Source of the DNA: JAFEDN01 sp963832945
GTDB taxonomy: Bacteria; Pseudomonadota; Gammaproteobacteria; Coxiellales; Coxiellaceae
DNA length: 64,000 nucleotides
Assembly (NCBI GenBank): GCA_963832945.1
Contig: CAWHVV010000006.1
Coordinates: forward strand, 372,001 to 436,000
Direction: 5' to 3'
The first letter of the stretch is position 1, and each line of letters starts with the position of its first letter. Positions 1 through 8,559 of the stretch are shown here, piece by piece. Below the pieces are notes generated by a model. That model was not told where the DNA came from. It saw only the letters and a list, made by a program, of their open reading frames with translations, and ran no database searches. The position numbers and the translations under genes are program-made.

Positions 1-12
1 GGGGCCAGCTAT

Positions 13-348
13 GTGGTATTTGGTAAAGCGGGCATAGGCAGTACCGGCAGCATAGCACTATCGAGTTTGAATGGCAGTAATGGGTTTGTTCTGCCCGGAG
101 TAGCAGAAAGTAGTGGTTGGTCAGTCAGCAGTGCAGGTGATATCAATGAGGATGGAGTTGCTGATCTGATCATCGGTGCGCCTAATATAGGGGCCTATGT
201 GGTGTTTGGAAAGCCGGGCATAGGCAGTACCGGCAGCATAGCACTATCGAGTTTGAATGGCAGCAATGGGTTTGTCCTGCCCGAAGTGGGCAATGTAATG
301 GTGGCGATTCAGTCAGCGGCGCCGGAGATATCAATGGAGATGGCGTAG
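13..348 (+). CDS. FG-GAP blade fragment (N-terminal piece of broken receptor)
   Basis: This open frame continues upstream of the window edge, so the ATG at 13 is only the first internal Met. It carries two FG-GAP blades with the calcium-loop signature D-I-N-E-D-G-V-A-D followed by LIIGAP. The frame is lost near 283-297; beyond that the expected GDSVSGAGDINGDG reading continues in frame 3. It is part of the locus ending at 3150, not an independent gene. Confidence 0.5.
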   Translation: MVFGKAGIGSTGSIALSSLNGSNGFVLPGVAESSGWSVSSAGDINEDGVADLIIGAPNIGAYVVFGKPGIGSTGSIALSSLNGSNGFVLPEVGNVMVAIQSAAPEISMEMA

Positions 349-401
349 CTGATCTGATCATTGGTGCGCCTGACGAGAATATAGGTGCAGGGGCCAGCTA
401 T

Positions 402-1901
402 GTGGTATTTGGTAAAGCGGGCATAGGCAGTACCGGCAGCTTAGCACTATCGAGTTTGAATGGCAGCAATGGGTTTGTCCTGTCCGGCGTGGGTAGTGAT
501 AGTTTTAGTGGTTGGTCAGTCAGCGGCGTCGGCGATGTCAATGGGGATGGCGTGGCTGATCTGATCATTGGTGCGACTGGTGGAAGCTCATCTGTCCCAG
601 GGGCCAGCTATGTAGTCTTTGGTAAAGCGGGCATCGGCAGTTCCGGCACTATTACGCTCTCGAGTTTGAATGGCGCTAATGGGTTTGTCCTGCCCGGATT
701 GGCAAGTAGTGAGAGTGGTTGGTCAGTCAGCGGCGCCGGAGATATCAATGGGGATGGCGTGGCTGATCTGATCATTGGTGCGCCTTACGCGAATTTAGAT
801 GCAGGGGCCAGCTGTGTGGTATTTGGCAAGGCGGGCATCGGCAGTTCCGGCAACTTAACGCTATCGAGTTTGAATGGCAGCAATGGGTTTGTCCTGCCCG
901 GAGTGGCAAGCAGTGAGAGTGGTCGGTCAGTCAGCAGTGCAGGAGATGTCAATGGGGATGGCGTGGCTGATCTGATCATCGGTGCGCAGTACGCGAATTC
1001 TTATGCAGGGGTCAGCTATGTGGTATTTGGTGATATTCCGCCCGTATTGGTCAATAACAGCTTGTCATTATCTGTGGGAGCGGCTATTCAACTGAATGCA
1101 ACTTATTTAGCTGCTTACGATCGCAATCATAACAATAATACACTGCTGTTTGTTCCCACTGCCGTTTCACATGGGCAGTTTGAATTAATGACTCAGCCGG
1201 GAATTGCTTTGGTCAATTTCACCCAACCGCAACTAATCAATGGTACCGTGCAGTTTGTCCACGATGGTAGTTCGATAGCGCCCAGCTATGACATCAGTGT
1301 ATACAGCGCGGGTATTGCTTGGACGGGGCCTGCGGCAGCAAATATCACTTTTCTTTCTAATACTTCTACCCCCGCCATCACTACGACTACAATGCCTACC
1401 ACGGCGACACCTACCCCTACTTTCTCTTCTTCAACTACATCTACTCCCACCGTAACTCCCACTCCGACGTTAGTTCCCACTCCGGTGCTTCTCAACAACC
1501 AACTGACCATCAGCGATGGTGAAACCGTCGTGCTTTCAACCAGCAACCTGCAAGCCAGTGAAGCGGGCTTTAATAACAGTCAACTGACTTTTACGGTAGG
1601 CGATGTGCAGAATGGATATTTTGCCACTGTGCCGTCAGGAAATAACCCCAGTAAAAATCTGACCTCGTTCACCCAAGCACAAATTCAAAGCGGCGCCGTT
1701 GAATTTGTGCATGACGGCGATGATCAAGCGCCGGGTTATTTGGTGTTGGTGAGCGATGGTGTGCGATCTACATCGCCAAGTTCTGCCGTAATTTATTTTG
1801 CCGGAGCGCCGATAATCACACAAAATACGCTGAATATCACCAAAAGGAGGAACGAACACATTGACGCCCGCGTTGCTCAATGTGACGGTGACCGACGGTA
1901 G
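402..1901 (+). CDS. FG-GAP / CSPG-repeat middle fragment of broken receptor
   Basis: The frame opens upstream of 402 (the listed start is an internal Met in MVFGKAG). It holds three to four FG-GAP blades, then a CSPG/cadherin-like repeat starting at GDIPPVLVNNSL. A Ser/Thr/Pro linker follows at about residues 320-360, and then a second CSPG-like repeat with the FVHDGDDQAPGY motif. It goes out of frame at the A-run at 1842-1845, and its last ~18 residues are nonsense. The continuation in the correct reading is the ORF at 1861. It has no ribosome binding site of its own. Confidence 0.6.
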   Translation: MVFGKAGIGSTGSLALSSLNGSNGFVLSGVGSDSFSGWSVSGVGDVNGDGVADLIIGATGGSSSVPGASYVVFGKAGIGSSGTITLSSLNGANGFVLPGLASSESGWSVSGAGDINGDGVADLIIGAPYANLDAGASCVVFGKAGIGSSGNLTLSSLNGSNGFVLPGVASSESGRSVSSAGDVNGDGVADLIIGAQYANSYAGVSYVVFGDIPPVLVNNSLSLSVGAAIQLNATYLAAYDRNHNNNTLLFVPTAVSHGQFELMTQPGIALVNFTQPQLINGTVQFVHDGSSIAPSYDISVYSAGIAWTGPAAANITFLSNTSTPAITTTTMPTTATPTPTFSSSTTSTPTVTPTPTLVPTPVLLNNQLTISDGETVVLSTSNLQASEAGFNNSQLTFTVGDVQNGYFATVPSGNNPSKNLTSFTQAQIQSGAVEFVHDGDDQAPGYLVLVSDGVRSTSPSSAVIYFAGAPIITQNTLNITKRRNEHIDARVAQCDGDRR

Positions 1902-3150
1902 TACACCTGGTCAAGTGATATTAACAGTCAGTGATTTGCAGCACGCGACCATCACTTCCACGTTGACGGGCACTCCGGTGAATAATTTTACGTTAGCGGA
2001 ATTGCAGGCTGGCGATATTCAATTGACGGACGACGGCAGTTTAATCACGCCAAGTTACACCATCACCGCGGAAGGTGTGAAATCACAGAGCAGCGCACCG
2101 AGCCAGGCGTTGGTTTATTTTTCCAATCAGGGCGTGTATGCGCCGCAGTTGGTAAACAACTATCTCTCGGTCACCCAAGGTGAGTCGACGGTATTAACCC
2201 GTCAATATTTGTCGGCAATACAACCCTACGGTTCAGCGCTGGGAAACAGCACGATGTTTTACATGAGTAATATTGAGCATGGTCATTTTAGTTTGGTGGA
2301 GGAACCGAATAACTGGCTGTCGTTTTTCAGTCAAGAACAACTGATGAGTGGCCAAGTGCAATTTGTGCAAGACGGTTCCTTGTCTACGCCTGGGTATTTG
2401 GCTGCCGTGCAAGTGGATGAGTTCCAGAGTGCGAGTTTGCAGGCGGGAATTTTCTTTACCCCAGTCAACGAGTCACCCCCTGCTCAGGGAGGAGGAGCTG
2501 GCGGCTATACCACCATCCAAAAAGCGATTATTAGCGCGGTGGTTTCCGGAACGATTGGCATATTCTTTGCTGCCTTGCAGATCTGTTTAAAACGTGCGGC
2601 GAATAAGAAATTATTGCATGCATTAGGGGACGGCACGGATGAATATGATTTAACGGTGGTGCGTCCGGTTGCCAAAGAAATGGCTCGGCAAATAAAAATC
2701 ACGGGTTTTATGAACCACACCACCAATACCAAAATGGTGCATTTCAAAAGTGCGGTGCGTAGCATACTGTTTGAATTAACCCAACGAGGTGTAGATTTAG
2801 ATTTTACAGCCATGAACTCTGCTGTTCGTGATGGTTTAATCAATGAAATCGCCCGGCAAACGCGAAGAGTGGTATTGAGTGATAAGGGCTGTTGCAATGG
2901 ATGTTCGTCCTTTTTCAAAGCGCAAGCAACGCCTAAAGAGATCGAAGAAGCCGCGCCCGTGATCGCCGAAGCGGTGGTGCAAAAGCTGAGAATCAGAACC
3001 ACCGCGGAATCGTCAGCCATGGAGCTGCCCAAACTCTCCAGTTCACAGAACATCCTGTTACCCGACCGAAGCACTCATTCTATTCCACCGCCTTCGCCCA
3101 CCGTCTTAGATCATCCGAGTGAAGAGCAAACGGTGACTCAGGTGTTATGA
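1861..3150 (+). CDS. C-terminal fragment of broken receptor: CSPG repeats, TM helix, cytosolic tail
   Basis: This 429-residue frame begins at a TTG. It holds two CSPG-like repeats (the second from QGVYAPQLVNNYL) and a glycine-rich spacer. A single transmembrane helix of about 22 residues (AIISAVVSGTIGIFFAALQI, residues about 221-242) is followed by KR and NKK. The rest is a tail with a Cys cluster (GCCNGC) and a Pro-rich end (IPPPSPTVLD). Positive residues after the helix predict a cytoplasmic C-terminus. The sequence AAAAGGAGG at 1842-1850 lies 10 nt before the TTG and resembles a ribosome binding site, so reinitiation is conceivable. The parsimonious reading is a frameshifted 3' end. Confidence 0.65.
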   Translation: MTPALLNVTVTDGSTPGQVILTVSDLQHATITSTLTGTPVNNFTLAELQAGDIQLTDDGSLITPSYTITAEGVKSQSSAPSQALVYFSNQGVYAPQLVNNYLSVTQGESTVLTRQYLSAIQPYGSALGNSTMFYMSNIEHGHFSLVEEPNNWLSFFSQEQLMSGQVQFVQDGSLSTPGYLAAVQVDEFQSASLQAGIFFTPVNESPPAQGGGAGGYTTIQKAIISAVVSGTIGIFFAALQICLKRAANKKLLHALGDGTDEYDLTVVRPVAKEMARQIKITGFMNHTTNTKMVHFKSAVRSILFELTQRGVDLDFTAMNSAVRDGLINEIARQTRRVVLSDKGCCNGCSSFFKAQATPKEIEEAAPVIAEAVVQKLRIRTTAESSAMELPKLSSSQNILLPDRSTHSIPPPSPTVLDHPSEEQTVTQVL

Positions 3151-3165
3151 TCGTAATGATTAAGA

Positions 3166-3187
3166 GCGTTTAGGATTTTCTGAACGC
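3166..3187. other. Intergenic hairpin
   Basis: GCGTTTAG (3166-3173) pairs with CTGAACGC (3180-3187) around a 6-nt loop, with one G-T wobble. It lies in a 66-nt spacer that recurs almost unchanged at 8494-8559. No T-run follows, so it is not a classic intrinsic terminator; it may end or attenuate messages or protect a 3' end. Confidence 0.45.
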
Positions 3188-3216
3188 AGTAAATCAATCC
3201 ACTTAGGGAGATGACA

Positions 3217-6200
3217 ATGAAACAGGGACAATTTCCGGCCGTTTTAAATTTAACGGATTTGAATGGCCAGAATGGATTTAAGATTGATGGGGAAACTGTT
3301 GGTAGCGCCGCAGGTGAAAGTGTCAGTATTGCTGGAGATGTGAATGGTGATGGGTACTCTGATATCCTGGTTGGAGCGTGGGGATATAATAATAACACCG
3401 GTCGGAGCTATGTGATATTTGGTGGTACCCAGGTAGGCGCCGCCGGATTAGTGTCACTTTCAAATCTTAATGGAGTCGACGGTTTTAAAATCGACGGAGA
3501 AATTGCGTTGGAGCAAAGTGGTTATTCATTGGGTGCTGTGGGAGATATTAATGGTGATGGTTATGATGATTTATTGATTGGCGCTCCTGCTTATAATAAT
3601 TGGAACACCGGTCGTTGTTATCTTGTATACGGTGGCCCTCAGATAGGTAGCAATGGTTTGTTATCTCTTGCTAATTTAACCGGTATTAACGGTTTTAAAA
3701 TTAATAGTGAAGTTAACAGTGGCATCGGAAGTCAGATTTCCCCGGGGTATTATCTGGGCAGACTAAATGCCCATAAAAAATGGGATATTAATGGTGATGG
3801 GAATACAGATTTATTGATAGGAGGACATGATTATAATAATGGCCGTGGCCGTACTTATGTCATATTTGGTGGTTCTCAGGTGGGAAGCAGTGGTTTACTA
3901 AACCTGACGTATCTCAATACCACGACTGGTTTTAAAATAGATGGGGAAAACGCAGGTGATAATAGTGGAATGGCTGTCAGTCCAGAGGGGGATTTGAATG
4001 CGGATGGTTATGACGACCTATTAATTCAAGCCCGTTTTTATAATCAAACTGGCCGGAATTATATCGTTTTTGGAGGACCTAATATTACTTATCAAAATCC
4101 ATTACTGCTGGCCAGTTTAAACGGAACCAACGGTTTTAAATTGGACAATGAAGCGATGGGAGATATGGGTTTGATATCGGATGGTGCAGATACGTGGCTG
4201 GATGGTCCGGGAGATATCAATCAGGATGGTATTGCTGATTTGTTGATTGGAGCCTATGGACACCAAAATGATACGGGTCGAAGTTATATCGTATTTGGCC
4301 ATCCCAATATTGGAAAAAGTGGTTATCTGCCATTGGCGAGTCTCAATGGCAGTAATGGTTTCAAGTTGGATGGAGAAACTATTGGTGAGCGAAGCGGACA
4401 ACATACCAGCTCGGCGGGTGATTTCAATGGGGATGGGATTCCGGATTTATTGCTCGGAGCTCCTTCTTATAATGCCGTGACGGGGCGTTGTTATGTGATA
4501 TTTGGTGGATCAAAAATAAGCCCATGGGGATTACTGCCGCTTTCTACTTTGAATGGTATCGATGGCTTCAAAATCGATGGAGAAACTGTAGGCGATCAAA
4601 GTGGAATAGCCGTAAGCCCTGCCGGTGACGTGAACGGGGACGGGATGGATGATCTTATAATCGGTGCGCAGCGTTATAATTCATGGACTGGCCGTGCTTA
4701 TGTTATTTTTGGCGATGCGCCGCCGGTTTTAATCAATAACAGCTTAACACTATCTACCGGCGCGGCCATCACATTAAATGCCACTTATCTCGCAGCGACT
4801 GATCTTAATCATAACAATAATACTTTGGTGTTTATTCCCAGCGGCGTTTCGCATGGCCAATTTGAAACAATCAACAATCCGGGAATTCCACTGGTTAATT
4901 TTACGCAACAACAAGTCACTAGTGGCGCGATTCAATTTGTGCACGATGGTATGTTAGTTCCACCGAGCTATAACATCACCGTGCGCAGCACCGGTATTGC
5001 CTGGACAGGGCCTTTACCCGCGCAAATCAATTTTATCGGAACTCCTCAAACTCATTTTCCGGCGATTATTTCATTGGTTAATTTAAATGGACAGAATGGA
5101 TTTAAGATTGACGGTGAGGTTACTTATGATGTGAGCGGTCATTCTGTGAGTACAGCAGGTGATATCAATGGGGATAGCTACGCTGACTTACTGATCGGGG
5201 CGTATGGTTATCCCAATGGAGATGGTAAGGGCCGCAGCTATGTCGTATTAGGTAAACCTGGAATAGGGAGCAGCGGTTTATTGGAGTTAGTGGATCTCAA
5301 TGGCACAAATGGTTTTAAACTCGATGGTGAGGCTCAAAATGACTGGAGCGGTTTCTCCACGAGTGCTGCAGGTGATATCAATGGAGATGGACAAAATGAC
5401 CTGCTGATCGGAGCACCCTGGCATGGCGGTAACGTTGGCCGGAGCTATGCGGTGTTTGGGGGCGTTGGCGTAGGTCAGGGAGGCGTCGTGTCGCTCGGCA
5501 ATCTCACTAGCGTGAATGGTTTTAAGTTCGACGGTGAAGCCATTGGCGATGGCTGCGGCTGGTCTGTGGCAGCCGGAGATATTAATGGAGATGGCTACAG
5601 TGATCTGCTGATCGGAGCACCTAACCACGATGGTTATGTAGGGCGGAGTTATGTGATATTTGGGGGTACTGGAATGGCGCCGGGTGGTTTACTACCGCTC
5701 GCGAGTCTGAATGGTACTAATGGTTTTAAGCTCGATGGTGAAACCAGCTATAGCTATAGTGGTTATTCCGTGAGTTCAGCGGAAGATGTTAATGGAGATG
5801 GTTATGCAGACCTGCTGATTGGGTCGTATGGTTATGCCAATAATTCAGGCTGCAGCTATGTGGTTTTTGGAGGTCCAGGAATTGGTCAGAGTGGATTTTT
5901 GTCTCTCTCCAATCTCACGGGCATCAATGGTTTCAAACTCTACGGTGAAACTGTCAACGATTATAGCGGGAACTCTGTGAGTTCTGCAGGAGATATCAAT
6001 GGAGATGGTTATGGCGATCTGTTAATCGGGGCATACGGCCACTCGACTAATACTGGCCGTAGCTACGTAGTCTTTGGGGGTTCCGGGATAGGCCAGGGTG
6101 GATTATTGCAGCTTGCCAGTCTGAATGGCACGAATGGCTTTAAGCTGGATGGCGAGGTCACCCATGACGAAAGTGGTTATTCCGTCAGTGCAGCGGGGGA

Positions 6201-8493
6201 TATCAACGGAGATGGTTATCATGACCTTCTGATCGGCGCGTATTTTCATGCTAACCATACGGGCTGTAGTTATGTAATCTTTGGCGGCTCTGAAGTGGGT
6301 CAAGGGAGTTTACTGTCTCTGTCCAGTATCAAAGGCGTCAATGGTTTTAAACTGGTCGGTGAGATTGTCGGCGATGAAAGCGGTGTTTCTGTGAGTGCTG
6401 GCGGAGATATCAATGGAGATTCAGTGGACGATTTATTGATTGGTGCGTATCTACACGCCAGTCAAACTGGTCGAAGCTATGTCATCTTTGGGGATGTCCC
6501 ACCTACTTTAGTACAAAACCGCTTATCCCTGGCTTTAGGGCAAACCATATTCCTGAATCAAACCTATTTAAGCGCCTATGATCGCAACAACCCGAATAAC
6601 ACGATTGTGTTTATTCCTACGAATATGACTCATGGGCGTTTTCAATTATCGACTCAGCCGGGAGTTTCTCTGGCCAATTTCACACTGCCGCAATTACAAA
6701 GTGGCGTGGTGCAATTTGTACATGACGGCAGTGTCACAGCGCCGAGTTATGACATCACCGTGCAAAGCGCCGGTATTGCCTGGACGGGGCCGCATTCAGC
6801 GAATATTAGTTTTACTGTGCCGTTTACCATTGTGAACAATCAATTGACTCTGAACAATGGTCAGACGGTCGTCTTATCGTTGAATAATCTGCAAGCGGTT
6901 GATCCCGGTGTGAATAACAACAGTCAAATTATTTTTACAGTGGGCAATGTGCAAAATGGGTATTTTGTTATGGCGCCTGCCGGTAACAGTCCTTCCAAAA
7001 ATGTCACTTCATTTACGCAGGCACAAATAGCCGATGGAGAAATTGAATTTGTTTCTGCGGGTAATAATCAGACGCCGGGTTATTCAGTGATTGTGAGCGA
7101 CGGAATACGATCCACTGCACCCAGCGTCGCGACCATTTATTTTGCCGGCGCGCCGATCATCACTCAGAATGTACTCAATATCACCGCGGGTGAAACGATT
7201 ACCTTGACGCCTGCTGTGTTGAATGTGACGGTGACCGATGGCAGTACACCAAGTCAAGTGGTGTTGACGGTGAGTAATCTGCAGCATGCCGTCATCAGTT
7301 CCAATGTGACCGGAATGCCGGTGAATAATTTTACCCTGGCGCAATTGGAAGCGGGGCAGATTCAATTAACGCAGGAGGGCGGTTTGGTCACGCCCAGTTA
7401 CACCATCACCGCGAAAGGCGTTCAGTCACAAAGCAGTGCGCCGAGTCAGGCCACGGTCTATTTTTCCAACCAGGGTGTGTATGCGCCGCAGTTAGTCAAT
7501 AACTATCTCACGGTCACGCAAGGGGAATCGACGATTTTGTCGAATCAATATTTATCAGCCCAGGAACCTTCCGCGAGCCAGGCACTGAGCAATAGTACGA
7601 TGTTTTATGTGAGTAACATCGAATATGGGCATTTCAGTTTGACTAGTCAGCACCAGACCTGGATCACTGCTTTCAGCCAACAACAACTGCTGGACAGTCA
7701 GGTGCAGTTTGTGCAAGACGGGAGTGCATCGACCCCCGGTTATCAAACGGCGGTGCAGGCGTTTGGATTACAGAGCGCCAGTTTAGACGCCAGTATATTC
7801 TTTACGCCGGTGAACGTATCGCCGCCGATATTGGGTGGAAATAGCGGTTACACGACGATCCAAAAAGCCATTATCAGCGCGGTCGTATCAGGAACAATAG
7901 GCATTCTCTTTACTGTAGTGCAAGTCTGCTTAAAACGTGCGGCGAATAAGAAACTCGCGAACGCGCTCGGAGACAGTACGGATCAGTATGATTTAACGGT
8001 GGTGCGTCCGGTCGCCAAAGAAATTGCCCGGCAAATTAAGATCACCGGTTTTATGAACCACACCACCAATACCAAAATGGTGCATTTCAAAAGTGCGGTG
8101 CGTACGATCTTATTTGAATTGACCCAACGAGGTGTGGATTTAGACTTTGCAGCCATGAACTCCGCTGTTCGTGATGGCTTAATCAATGAAATCGCCCGGC
8201 AAACGCGAAGAGTAGTGTTGAGCGATAAAGGCTGTTGCAATGGATGTTCATCATTTTTCAAAGCGCAGGCAACGCCTAAAGAGATCGAAGAAGCCGCGCC
8301 CGTGATCGCCGAAGCGGTGGTGCAAAAGCTGAGAATCAGAACCACCGCGGAATCGTCAGCCATGGAGCTGCCCAAACTCTCCAGCTCGCAGAACATCCTG
8401 TTAGCCGACCGAAGCACTCATTCTATTCCACCGCCTTCGCCTACCGTCTTAGACAATCTGAATGAAGAGCGAATAGTGGCTCAGGTGTTATGA
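3217..8493 (+). CDS. Double FG-GAP propeller / CSPG-repeat transmembrane receptor-like protein
   Basis: This intact 1758-aa protein has its start set by MKQGQFPA homology with its paralogues and by AGGGAG at 3205-3210; the ATG at 3211 directly abuts that site. Seven FG-GAP blades fill residues about 8-505, with D-x-N-x-D-G-x-x-D loops except in degenerate blades 3-5. A CSPG/cadherin-like repeat follows (about 506-610). A second seven-blade propeller (about 612-1090) opens with a FPAIISL segment resembling the protein's own N-terminus. Four CSPG-like repeats come next, then one TM helix (about 1551-1573) and a tail with GCCNGC and a Pro-rich end. No signal peptide is visible: the first blade begins within about 10 residues of Met1. 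FG-GAP propellers are known from integrin alpha chains and bacterial adhesins; an adhesion or receptor role here is inferred. Confidence 0.85.
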   Translation: MKQGQFPAVLNLTDLNGQNGFKIDGETVGSAAGESVSIAGDVNGDGYSDILVGAWGYNNNTGRSYVIFGGTQVGAAGLVSLSNLNGVDGFKIDGEIALEQSGYSLGAVGDINGDGYDDLLIGAPAYNNWNTGRCYLVYGGPQIGSNGLLSLANLTGINGFKINSEVNSGIGSQISPGYYLGRLNAHKKWDINGDGNTDLLIGGHDYNNGRGRTYVIFGGSQVGSSGLLNLTYLNTTTGFKIDGENAGDNSGMAVSPEGDLNADGYDDLLIQARFYNQTGRNYIVFGGPNITYQNPLLLASLNGTNGFKLDNEAMGDMGLISDGADTWLDGPGDINQDGIADLLIGAYGHQNDTGRSYIVFGHPNIGKSGYLPLASLNGSNGFKLDGETIGERSGQHTSSAGDFNGDGIPDLLLGAPSYNAVTGRCYVIFGGSKISPWGLLPLSTLNGIDGFKIDGETVGDQSGIAVSPAGDVNGDGMDDLIIGAQRYNSWTGRAYVIFGDAPPVLINNSLTLSTGAAITLNATYLAATDLNHNNNTLVFIPSGVSHGQFETINNPGIPLVNFTQQQVTSGAIQFVHDGMLVPPSYNITVRSTGIAWTGPLPAQINFIGTPQTHFPAIISLVNLNGQNGFKIDGEVTYDVSGHSVSTAGDINGDSYADLLIGAYGYPNGDGKGRSYVVLGKPGIGSSGLLELVDLNGTNGFKLDGEAQNDWSGFSTSAAGDINGDGQNDLLIGAPWHGGNVGRSYAVFGGVGVGQGGVVSLGNLTSVNGFKFDGEAIGDGCGWSVAAGDINGDGYSDLLIGAPNHDGYVGRSYVIFGGTGMAPGGLLPLASLNGTNGFKLDGETSYSYSGYSVSSAEDVNGDGYADLLIGSYGYANNSGCSYVVFGGPGIGQSGFLSLSNLTGINGFKLYGETVNDYSGNSVSSAGDINGDGYGDLLIGAYGHSTNTGRSYVVFGGSGIGQGGLLQLASLNGTNGFKLDGEVTHDESGYSVSAAGDINGDGYHDLLIGAYFHANHTGCSYVIFGGSEVGQGSLLSLSSIKGVNGFKLVGEIVGDESGVSVSAGGDINGDSVDDLLIGAYLHASQTGRSYVIFGDVPPTLVQNRLSLALGQTIFLNQTYLSAYDRNNPNNTIVFIPTNMTHGRFQLSTQPGVSLANFTLPQLQSGVVQFVHDGSVTAPSYDITVQSAGIAWTGPHSANISFTVPFTIVNNQLTLNNGQTVVLSLNNLQAVDPGVNNNSQIIFTVGNVQNGYFVMAPAGNSPSKNVTSFTQAQIADGEIEFVSAGNNQTPGYSVIVSDGIRSTAPSVATIYFAGAPIITQNVLNITAGETITLTPAVLNVTVTDGSTPSQVVLTVSNLQHAVISSNVTGMPVNNFTLAQLEAGQIQLTQEGGLVTPSYTITAKGVQSQSSAPSQATVYFSNQGVYAPQLVNNYLTVTQGESTILSNQYLSAQEPSASQALSNSTMFYVSNIEYGHFSLTSQHQTWITAFSQQQLLDSQVQFVQDGSASTPGYQTAVQAFGLQSASLDASIFFTPVNVSPPILGGNSGYTTIQKAIISAVVSGTIGILFTVVQVCLKRAANKKLANALGDSTDQYDLTVVRPVAKEIARQIKITGFMNHTTNTKMVHFKSAVRTILFELTQRGVDLDFAAMNSAVRDGLINEIARQTRRVVLSDKGCCNGCSSFFKAQATPKEIEEAAPVIAEAVVQKLRIRTTAESSAMELPKLSSSQNILLADRSTHSIPPPSPTVLDNLNEERIVAQVL

Positions 8494-8508
8494 TCGTAAT
8501 AATTAAGA

Positions 8509-8530
8509 GCGTTTAGGATTTTCTAAACGC
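8509..8530. other. Intergenic hairpin, second copy
   Basis: GCGTTTAG (8509-8516) and CTAAACGC (8523-8530) form a perfect 8-bp stem around the same 6-nt loop as the copy at 3166-3187. It lies in the near-identical 66-nt spacer between two double-propeller genes. It is not followed by a T-run. Confidence 0.5.
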
Positions 8531-8559
8531 AGTGAATCAGTCAACTTAGGGAGATGACA

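Larger units (their letters stand above)
1..3150 (+). pseudogene. Broken FG-GAP propeller / CSPG-repeat membrane protein (5' end outside window)
   Basis: One receptor-type gene is spread over three pieces in frames 1, 3 and 1. The first break lies near 283-297, where the reading shifts inside a blade. The second is a single extra A in the A-run at 1842-1845. Ignoring the shifts gives at least five blades of the GFVLPGV subtype, a CSPG-like repeat, a Thr/Pro-rich linker (about 1365-1490), three more CSPG-like repeats, a transmembrane helix (about 2520-2590) and a cytosolic tail ending at 3150. Most of the tail is nearly identical to that of the next gene. Translation could restart at the internal ORFs, but the architecture says this was one protein. 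A sequencing error at the A-run is possible. Confidence 0.8.

Noticed and set aside
1286..1546. Antisense ORFs rich in Val and Gly opposite the Thr/Pro linkers (also 15814-16104, 25399-25593, 30848-31063, 49497-49712)
   Set aside because: They are the reverse complement of low-complexity ACT/CCA codons, with no start signal.
2505..3074. Long antisense ORF over the receptor tail, recurring at 7983-8417, 17332-17715, 22711-23121, 26746-27228, 32204-32686, 45734-46078 and 50853-51335
   Set aside because: It recurs only because the tail sequence is conserved. It lacks ribosome binding sites and its product shows no domain or motif, so it is a codon-composition shadow.
3211..3216. ATG at 3211 (and 8554) as the receptor start
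   Set aside because: It abuts the AGGGAG site with no spacing, and all paralogues begin at the next Met (MKQGQFP).
8494..8559. Intergenic hairpin as an intrinsic terminator
   Set aside because: No T-run follows the stem, so it is listed only as a hairpin.
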